Origin: Ramicandelaber brevisporus
Taxonomy: Eukaryota; Kickxellomycota; Ramicandelaberales; Ramicandelaberaceae
Length of the DNA: 20,235 bases
Assembly: GCA_025201865.1 (NCBI GenBank)
Contig: MU602749.1
Coordinates: 18,540-38,774 of the forward strand
Reading direction: 5' to 3'
The position numbers and the translations under genes were made by a program. The notes beneath the pieces are model-generated. The model was not told the DNA's origin. It saw only the letters and a list, made by a program, of their open reading frames with translations, and did no database searches. The stretch's first letter is position 1. Each line of letters opens with the position of its first letter. Shown here in pieces: positions 8,079 through 14,700 of the stretch.

Positions 8079-8201
8079 AGAAGGAATGGCTGAGATCAGG
8101 TAAGCGACAAGAGAATGTCAGTAATCTTGCCTAAATTAGCACTTTTCAACACGAGTTGTCAGTGCCCAGTGCGTTTCATCATTTCAGGTCACATTCCTTC
8201 T
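8079..8201 (-). repeat. 10-bp inverted repeat bracketing the snR76-like snoRNA
   Basis: AGAAGGAATG (8201-8192) and CATTCCTTCT (8088-8079) are perfect complements on the minus strand, separated by the snoRNA. Together with the CTGA/TCAG pairing nearer the boxes they form a long external stem. Such stems bring box C and D together in intronic snoRNAs. Confidence 0.8.
8090..8187 (-). ncRNA. snR76: Box C/D snoRNA, snR76-like (25S C2197)
   Basis: Box C is ATGATGA at 8182-8176, D' a perfect CTGA at 8162-8159, and box D CTGA at 8099-8096. Directly next to D', GCACTGGGCA (8172-8163) pairs over 10 nt with 25S UGCCCAGUGC; the fifth nucleotide (8167) faces C2197, the yeast snR76 target. The ends are closed by CTGA (8187-8184) with TCAG (8093-8090), extended by a perfect 10-bp stem, AGAAGGAATG (8201-8192) with CATTCCTTCT (8088-8079). 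A CTGA at 8121-8118 is an alternative box D but lacks this geometry. Intron 3. Confidence 0.87.
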
Positions 8202-8361
8202 CAAAATCAGTCAATAGTGCAGCCAATACTGTTGAATCAAAATACATACAATTACTACAATACATTAACAAGTCAATTCAAAATAGATAGACAAATATAG
8301 ACAAATTGTCAGTATAAACTATAAGCTATAGGTAGATGAGCAAACTATGCTGTTATAGAAT

Positions 8362-8477
8362 GACCAGGTTTCAGCAGTAAGAGGAACAGTGCAGCAAAAT
8401 TATCGTCAGCGAGCCAACCAGGGGGTCAGCTCTTGGACGGTAATTCCAGTTTATTGTGCATTTTCATCATCTTGGTC
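8362..8477 (-). ncRNA. snR77: Box C/D snoRNA, snR77-like (18S U578)
   Basis: Box C is ATGATGA at 8470-8464. The preferred box D is CTGA at 8374-8371, because flanking GACCA (8477-8473) pairs with TGGTC (8366-8362). The element CTGGAATTACCG (8449-8438) is complementary over 12 nt to the universal 530-loop sequence CGGUAAUUCCAG. With a degenerate D' CCAA (8436-8433), the fifth nucleotide pairs with U578, the yeast snR77 target. Internal CTGA motifs at 8429-8426 and 8409-8406 make the exact 3' end less certain; 116 nt is long for this family. A second element, ACTGTTCCTCT (8390-8380), is complementary to the sarcin-ricin loop region. It lies in intron 2. Confidence 0.82.
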
Positions 8478-8759
8478 TAAAGAGTTGCAAGAGTAGGCGA
8501 CAGTGTATTACCACCACTCGAAGCAGAGATTGAGAAACATACCATTGTAACGAGTAGAGAGAGAATTACAAGCGTGCCATGCTAAAACACAGCTTATGAG
8601 CACACTGTTAATACACAAACATCAGTCTGATCTACACGGAAATAAGTGGACAAAGCAAGCAAACACAAAAAAGCAAGCAGGAGAATAGCAAAGAGTGTTT
8701 GTCAGCAAGCACTGTAGATACAAGGCAACCAACACACGTTCAAACGTGTTCGTGTTGGG

Positions 8760-8866
8760 AGGATCAGCACAAGAGTTTATAATCACCGAAGACAGACCGC
8801 ACTTTGGCTGATCTGCCTCGTAAGAGACTCTAGTTTGAAAAATGGTTGTAGATATCCTCATTTCCT
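8760..8866 (-). ncRNA. snR78: Box C/D snoRNA, snR78-like (25S U2421)
   Basis: Box C is ATGAGGA at 8861-8855 (one mismatch to RUGAUGA) and box D is CTGA at 8767-8764. A short terminal stem (AGGA 8866-8863 with TCCT 8763-8760) sits directly against both boxes. The antisense element TCAAACTAGAGTC (8838-8826) is complementary over 13 nt to conserved 25S rRNA GACUCUAGUUUGA. D' is CTTA (8824-8821), so the fifth upstream nucleotide (8829) pairs with U2421, a 2'-O-methylated residue guided by snR78 in yeast. A C'-like GTGATTA lies near 8783. The guide upstream of box D matched no rRNA I recall. It lies 50 nt inside intron 1. Confidence 0.85.
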
Positions 8867-9080
8867 GCAAAGCAAAACTAGACAATGCAACAAACGACCG
8901 TGCCTGCCACACATACAGTTGTGTTGTTGTAATAAAGAAGAAGATGCAAAAAGAAGAAAGATGAATGAATGAATATGCTGTTGCTGTTGCTGCTGTTATC
9001 GTGAATTGAATTGAATGAGTATATCTGTAAGGAAAGAAAGAAACAAGGAGTGTGTTGCTCTCAACATGTTTCACAAAAAT

Positions 9081-9121
9081 ACGCGCGCATGCACACACGC
9101 ATGCACACGCACGCACACGCA
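9081..9121. repeat. Alternating purine-pyrimidine CG/CA tract
   Basis: About 40 bp of almost strictly alternating CG and CA steps, including two GCATGC palindromes. It lies in the upstream part of the snoRNA host gene, on the transketolase-promoter side. Sequences of this kind favour left-handed DNA under negative supercoiling (general knowledge); function here is unknown. Confidence 0.6.
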
Positions 9122-9239
9122 TTCTCTCGCCTGCAAATTTTTCATAGTTGGTTTTTAATAACGATTTGGGGCTGCTGGCATTACTAAAACAACGGACCCG
9201 AACGTGGCCGAGGTGTTCGCGGATTGGCCGAACCTGCAT

Positions 9240-9431
9240 CGAACGACCAACCCATAAAATAAGTAGTGACTCCTTCGCCTGAACGCAACATCAAAACACA
9301 CGAGTCCAGTCGATTCGAGCAGACCAGACACCAGCCGATATCCATCCATCCATCCATCCATCCCACCTAAATCCTCAACTCCAATCCAAATACTTTCTTC
9401 CCTCTCAGCCGATACAAACGTCCTGTTGCAA
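9240..9431. promoter_or_regulatory. Shared divergent promoter region, snoRNA host and transketolase
   Basis: Separates the leftward snoRNA host from the rightward transketolase. An inverted CCAAT (ATTGG) lies at about 9223-9227 and an AT-rich CATAAAATAA at about 9252. A (TCCA)5 repeat runs 9341-9363 in the presumed transketolase leader, followed by a CT-rich stretch before the ATG. The start sites are not determined from sequence. Confidence 0.45.
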
Positions 9432-11489
9432 ATGACTGCCGCTCCAGCCATCGACGACTTGTGCATCAATACGGTGCGCACTCTTGCCGCCGACACCGTC
9501 CAGGGTGCCAACTCTGGCCATCCAGGCGCTCCAATGGGCTGCGCGCCAATGGCTCATCTGCTGTTCAGCAAGTACATCAACTGCGACCCGTCCGACTACA
9601 AGTGGCCTGCTCGTGATCGCTTCGTGCTGTCCAACGGCCACGCGTGCGCTCTGCAGTACGTTATGCTGCACCTGCTTGGCTACGATAGCGTCAAGGTCGA
9701 GGACCTCAAGCAGTTCCGCCAGTGGGGCTCCACCACTCCGGGCCATCCAGAGAACACCCATACCCACGGTATCGAGGTGGCAACCGGCCCGCTCGGCCAA
9801 GGTATCTCGAACGCAGTTGGTCTGGCCATGGGCGAGGCACATCTGGCCGCCGTGTTCAACAAGCCAGGCTACGAGAACCTCGTCAACAACTACACGTATG
9901 TCATCCTGGGCGATGGCTGTCTCCAGGAGGGTGTCTCTGCCGAGGCTGCGTCTCTTGCCGGCCATCTGAAGCTCGGCAAGCTCATTTGCCTGTATGATGA
10001 TAACAACATCACCATCGATGGCGAGACCGAAATCAGCTTTACCGAGAATGTCGAGGAGCGCTTCCGCTCGTACGGCTGGCACACCACCCACGTGGATGAT
10101 GGCAACTCTGATTTGGCTGGCCTTATCAGCGCCATTGAGGAGTCCAAGGCCGTCACCGACAAGCCATCGCTGATTCGCGTCAAGACCGTTATCGGCTACG
10201 GCTCGGCCAAGCAGGGCACCGAGGGTGTTCACGGCGCTCCACTCGGCGCTGCTGACATCGTCAACGTCAAGACCAAGTTCGGCTTCAACCCAGAGGACTA
10301 CTACTTTGTCCCAGCTGCCGTCCGCAGCTTCTACGCCGACGTCCGTGCCCGCGGCCAGCAGAAGCACGCCGAATGGAACAAGCTCTTTGCTGCCTACGAG
10401 CAGGAGTATCCAGAGCTCGCTGCCGAGTTCAAGCGCCGTGTCATTGAGGGCAAGCTGCCAGCCAACTGGGCCGACAAGCTGCCAAAGTACACTCCAGAGG
10501 ACAAGCCAGTCGCCACCCGCAAGCTGTCCGAGAACGTTCTGAACGCCATTGCCGAGAACATCCCAGAGCTCATTGGTGGCTCTGCCGATTTGACCGGCTC
10601 CAACCTGACCCGCTGGAAGTCTGCTGTTGATTTCCAGCACCCATCCACCAAGCTGGGCGACTATGCTGGCCGCTACATCCGCTTCGGTGTCCGTGAGCAC
10701 GGTATGTCTGCCATCTGCAACGGTCTGGACGCCTATGGCGGCATCATTCCATTCGGCTCCACCTTCCTCAACTTCATCACCTACGCCTGGGGTGCCGTCC
10801 GTCTGTCTGCTCTTGCTGAGCGCGGCGTGATCTACATCATGACCCACGACTCCATTGGTCTCGGCGAGGATGGCCCAACTCACCAGCCGATTGAGACTCT
10901 GGCCCTGCTCCGTGCCACTCCAAACATGCTCACCCTCCGTCCAGCCGACGGCAACGAAGTGTCTGGCGCTTACATTGCTGCCCTTGAGCACCGCCGCACC
11001 CCATCGGTCCTGGCTCTCACCCGCCAGAACCTGCCCCACCTTGCCGGCTCCTCCGCCGAGAAGGTCCTCCTGGGTGGCTACACCCTGGTTGACGCCGGTA
11101 CTCCAGACGTTGTTCTCGTTGGCACTGGCTCTGAGGTCCATCTGTGCGTTGATGCTGCCGCCAAGCTTGCCGCTTCTGGCGTCAAGGCCAACGTCGTGTC
11201 CATGCCATGCACTGAGCTGTTCGACAAGCAGAGCTTCGAGTACCGTCGCTCCGTGTTCCCAACTGGTGTTCCAGTTTTGTCCGTTGAGTGCATGTCCACC
11301 GAGACTTGGCACAAGTACTCTCACGCCCAGATTGGTCTGGATCGCTTCGGTGCTTCTGCCCCAGCTCCTCGCATCTTCAAGGAGTTTGGCTTCACTGCTG
11401 AGAACATTGCCGCCAAGGCCGATGGTCTCGTCAAGTTCTACAAGCAGTCTGGCCGCGCTGTTGGCGACCTCGTTGACCGCTTCCACTAA
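9432..11489 (+). CDS. TKL1: Transketolase
   Basis: 685 aa, close to the ~680 aa of yeast Tkl1 and collinear with it throughout. It transfers two-carbon ketol units between pentose phosphate pathway sugars using thiamine diphosphate and a divalent metal, in the cytosol. Visible features: GHPGAP with His30, NGH at 68-70, TGPLGQG at 118-124, the ThDP-binding GDG (160-162) through DDNN (189-192), VHGAPLG with His267, REHGM with the cofactor-activating Glu422, HDSIGLGEDGP from His472, and THQPIE with His484. All catalytic positions are present. The start is the ATG at 9432 (AAA before it), not the in-frame TTG at 9426. Codon use is strongly biased (CCA for Pro, AAG, GAG, GGC, CTC/CTG), as expected for a highly expressed gene. 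It is convergent with the Rho GEF and divergent from the snoRNA host. Confidence 0.97.
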   Translation: MTAAPAIDDLCINTVRTLAADTVQGANSGHPGAPMGCAPMAHLLFSKYINCDPSDYKWPARDRFVLSNGHACALQYVMLHLLGYDSVKVEDLKQFRQWGSTTPGHPENTHTHGIEVATGPLGQGISNAVGLAMGEAHLAAVFNKPGYENLVNNYTYVILGDGCLQEGVSAEAASLAGHLKLGKLICLYDDNNITIDGETEISFTENVEERFRSYGWHTTHVDDGNSDLAGLISAIEESKAVTDKPSLIRVKTVIGYGSAKQGTEGVHGAPLGAADIVNVKTKFGFNPEDYYFVPAAVRSFYADVRARGQQKHAEWNKLFAAYEQEYPELAAEFKRRVIEGKLPANWADKLPKYTPEDKPVATRKLSENVLNAIAENIPELIGGSADLTGSNLTRWKSAVDFQHPSTKLGDYAGRYIRFGVREHGMSAICNGLDAYGGIIPFGSTFLNFITYAWGAVRLSALAERGVIYIMTHDSIGLGEDGPTHQPIETLALLRATPNMLTLRPADGNEVSGAYIAALEHRRTPSVLALTRQNLPHLAGSSAEKVLLGGYTLVDAGTPDVVLVGTGSEVHLCVDAAAKLAASGVKANVVSMPCTELFDKQSFEYRRSVFPTGVPVLSVECMSTETWHKYSHAQIGLDRFGASAPAPRIFKEFGFTAENIAAKADGLVKFYKQSGRAVGDLVDRFH

Positions 11490-11540
11490 ATTGATTTGAC
11501 CTTGATTATCAAGTGTCTCTAAATTATTCCATTTAAGTCT

Positions 11541-11572
11541 TTCTCTCTCTCTCTCTCTCTCTCTTCTCTCTT
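11541..11572 (+). repeat. (CT)n microsatellite in the transketolase 3' region
   Basis: An uninterrupted CT run of about 11 units followed by a TCTCTC remnant, 52 nt after the transketolase stop and before its AATAAA hexamers. Confidence 0.8.
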
Positions 11573-11620
11573 TACTTATCCGAAGACTACAGATTCAGGA
11601 ATCATACAATGCGGATTACA

Positions 11621-11637
11621 AATAAAATAGAAATAAA
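11621..11637 (+). terminator. Polyadenylation signals of transketolase (two AATAAA)
   Basis: AATAAA at 11621-11626 and again at 11632-11637, about 135 nt after the stop codon. The convergent Rho GEF stop lies at 11730-11728, leaving a short shared 3' intergenic region. Confidence 0.6.
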
Positions 11638-11727
11638 AGAAAAAGAGAGGTGAATGCTAGGTGAGGAGAGATGCATTAAGAACTGGGTGGAAAGTGTGTT
11701 TAAGCAAATGTGTTTGTGAAGTCAGAA

Positions 11728-14700
11728 CTAGCCGAGAACAGGTGCGCCATTTGTATCGTCGCCATCATCCTCATCACCAAGACCATCCAAATTATTTGCA
11801 GAGGCTGGTTCACCAGTGTATACAATCTTGTAGATGACCTGCATTTCCACACCACTGTTTGCATTACCACCTGAACCATGCAGTGGAAGAGACGTGGGAG
11901 GCAGAGGGGCAGAATACGCGGAATGTGGAGAAGTGGAATACGGAGGCGGCGATGTGGCAGCAGTGAAGGCTTGGATGGTTGTTGGATTTGGCGTCGTGCT
12001 AGTTGTAACTGGGGATGAGACTGAAACTCTGTCTGATGATACACCACCAGCAGATGGTGACGATGGACTGCCGCTGCCGAGCGGGTAAGTCGCAGTTGGG
12101 TGAGCAGAGTGTTCATTTATAGACTGGAAGGTGGCCGAAGAGAGACGTCGCTGCAGACGGTGTGAATGATCATCAGAATTTGGTGCAAAGAGAGACTCAA
12201 GAGGATGCTGCTGTTGTTGAAGACCATTAGAAGAGCTCATCGACTTGGCAGCAGCGGTGGCACCAACAGTCTGTGGGATTGATGTCGAGACACAATGAAT
12301 AACTGGAGCATTTGACGGCAACAAGCTGCTGCACCGATCCAGCGGTACAACTTGAGTCAGCGCACCAGTTTCAATATTGTGGATTTCGACAAAACGAGAA
12401 TCAAATGCCATGATGTAGGGATGGTGATATGCAAATGAAGAGGGAGTTCCGTCCCAGTATATGGTCCAGCCTGGATTAACGCGTCGGCCAACTCTATCCA
12501 CCATAAATGCCAATAAATCATAGCAGACGAGGAATTCACCAGTAACCAGTCTGAATATCTCAAGCGGCCAAACGTGCTCCATATCCATCACAAACCGGAG
12601 TGATTCGTCATCTGGATTAAGCAGCGATTGAGACTGAAGAGTGTCCGGATCAAGCATCTCAAATCCACGTTTGCATCCAATCAACAGTCGAGTACGCAGG
12701 AAATGAACGCTGCGGCTTTCACTTGGAATGTAAAAGTCGCGATGCTTCTTCAGCACTTCGGGTGGACTGGCACCAAGCAATCTGCCGAAACCCATTGTGC
12801 TGCGATGCTTATCTCGATCACGCGCCTTTGGCTGCACAAGAAGTGGCTCATAGATACGTCCAATTGTCATGTTGGATGATGTCTGGACTTGAACAACAAA
12901 CATCCGGCCAGAACACTCGCCAGAGCGTACAAAGTTGATACCAGTAGCCACTTTTCTACCCTTTGGTGGATCATGGGCAGTCCATTCAAGAGCATCCATT
13001 TGGAAAGTCCAGAGTGCATTTTCACGACTGGTACGGATTAATACAATATTGAACTGCTCGAGAATGATGATTTGCTTCACATAATCAATTTGGACTTTCA
13101 TTCTGACAAATGAATTTGGATGGCCATCAACTCCAACATAAATGCCTTGATCAGTTCCAACTGCAATCTTGCGATTATCATCAAACAGCGCTGTACAATT
13201 CACTCGGTTGGACAGTGGCAATTCAATGCTAGACACTGCTACAAAGTCAAACCGCTGGCGACGGGCAATCAACTTGGACTGCGCAGCTTGAATGGCTGAT
13301 ATCCATTCTCTACGCTCAGCTATCGACGATGCAGTCAACGTATGCACTGATCCATGTCGGCCCAAATGAGTAATAGTGAGCGTGAGTGGGCTGGGCTGGC
13401 GTGATGCGCCTGATGCTCCGCCAACTGCCGCAGCCATCAACCCACCAGGACCAGCAATGGTTGATGCATTGACAGAGAATGAATCACGGCCATTGTCAGC
13501 TAGAGCTGAACTGCCAGACTGAGAGCTGCTGTTGTTGTAGTTTCCAAGTTTCAATACACTAGAAGTTGCACCTTTGAGAGCAAAAAGTCGTGAACGAGAG
13601 CTAGTGGAGTCGCCACCACCACCACTACCACTGCTTGTCGCTGGTGGATTAAGATTGGCACTCAGACCAGATGACGATGCTCTGCTTGACAACAGACGGC
13701 GTCCAATTGAATGAGGAGATGACAATATGCCGCCTGGAGAAAGTGGACTTGCTGGAGCAGTGGCTGCAGCTGTGCTGGCCGTGATGGACGGAAGAGGATC
13801 CAGTACGGAGAAGGTGAGCATATCTAGAGGAATGGGCTGTTTGTATATCTTGTACTCGATAATTTGACCAGTGTCTTTAGATTTCTTTGGTCTGGCTAGT
13901 AATATCATGTGATCAAACAAAAATATAGTTAACTCGAAAGTATCCACAGCCGATCTACGCTTCAATATTCCTTCTCTAATAAACAAACGTCTGGGGTTTC
14001 TCAAATCCAACATTTCCAAATCAGATTCATCACAATGCAAACTGCTGTATATTGTGTTTAATCTCAATTTGTTATGAGCCACACCAACTTCTTTATTAAT
14101 TTTACTCAATAGCAATCTTAATTCAGATATAGCAAGAGGTAAATCATGAGCATCGGGACTGTCAGGCTGAGTGCGTTTTAATATACCCTCCAAGAACAAC
14201 ACATACTTTGGCAAACGAGTAAAAGGTCTACTGAGGAAACTATGGATGGTCAGTCTACGCACCTGGGGAAGTCTTTCGGCTTCTCTCAGAAATGTATTAA
14301 ATGTCTGATTTCTTCCTGCTTCAAAGTCCACATGATATTTGGCATAAGGCTGATTCGCGCAGTATGCAACATACGGCTCAAACATTCTAACAAATTTACG
14401 TATGATATCACCAATATTAGACACAATATGAGACTGCTTCTGTCTAGCAGCTAAATCCTTCCAAAAATGGTTGCTAATACTCATAATGTGCAACACATTA
14501 AACACTACACTTTCTACAAATCTAGCTCGATGTGATTGAGGAATTATTTCTTCAGATCTCAGTGGCTTGATATACACATCTCTCAACACTTTGAAATCAT
14601 CCAAATATTCCTTTTCACTATCTATTAACTCAAATATCATCTCTTGTCTCTTTAGCTCATCTTTGCTAACTGATTCCACCACATTCCGTGGCACTGTTGT

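Larger units (their letters stand above)
7026..9240 (-). ncRNA. Spliced non-coding snoRNA host gene (snR78-77-76-75-74-73 cluster); ends approximate
   Basis: Transcribed leftward. Predicted structure: exon 1 ends at 8917 (donor GTATGT 8916-8911); intron 1 8916-8632; exon 2 8631-8543; intron 2 8542-8255; exon 3 8254-8250; intron 3 8249-7953; exon 4 7952-7871; intron 4 7870-7623; exon 5 7622-7619; an intron starting 7618; a donor GTAAGT at 7387; last acceptor AG at 7153-7152. Branch points read TGCTGAC (8707-8701), TACTGAC (8314-8308), TACTGAC (8015-8009), GGCTGAC (7678-7672) and TACTGAC (7212-7206). Each predicted intron holds one box C/D snoRNA. Exons 2 and 4 have stops in all three frames, so the host is non-coding. 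The acceptor between the last two snoRNAs is unresolved. The 5' end is inferred only from the divergent transketolase gene, and the 3' end from the convergent 7TM gene. Confidence 0.8.

Noticed and set aside
8096-8121. CTGA at 8121-8118 as box D of the snR76-like snoRNA
   Set aside because: The CTGA at 8099-8096 is preferred because it is flanked by the CTGA/TCAG pair and the 10-bp stem; the alternative cannot be fully excluded.
8622-9239. 205-codon minus-strand ORF
   Set aside because: It runs through the CA/CG repeat, the predicted donor at 8916 and the whole snR78-like snoRNA; composition is repeat-driven.
9405-11486. 693-codon open frame antisense to transketolase
   Set aside because: It mirrors the strongly biased codon use of transketolase (few TTA, CTA or TCA codons, so few antisense stops). 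The translated sequence has no recognisable domain.
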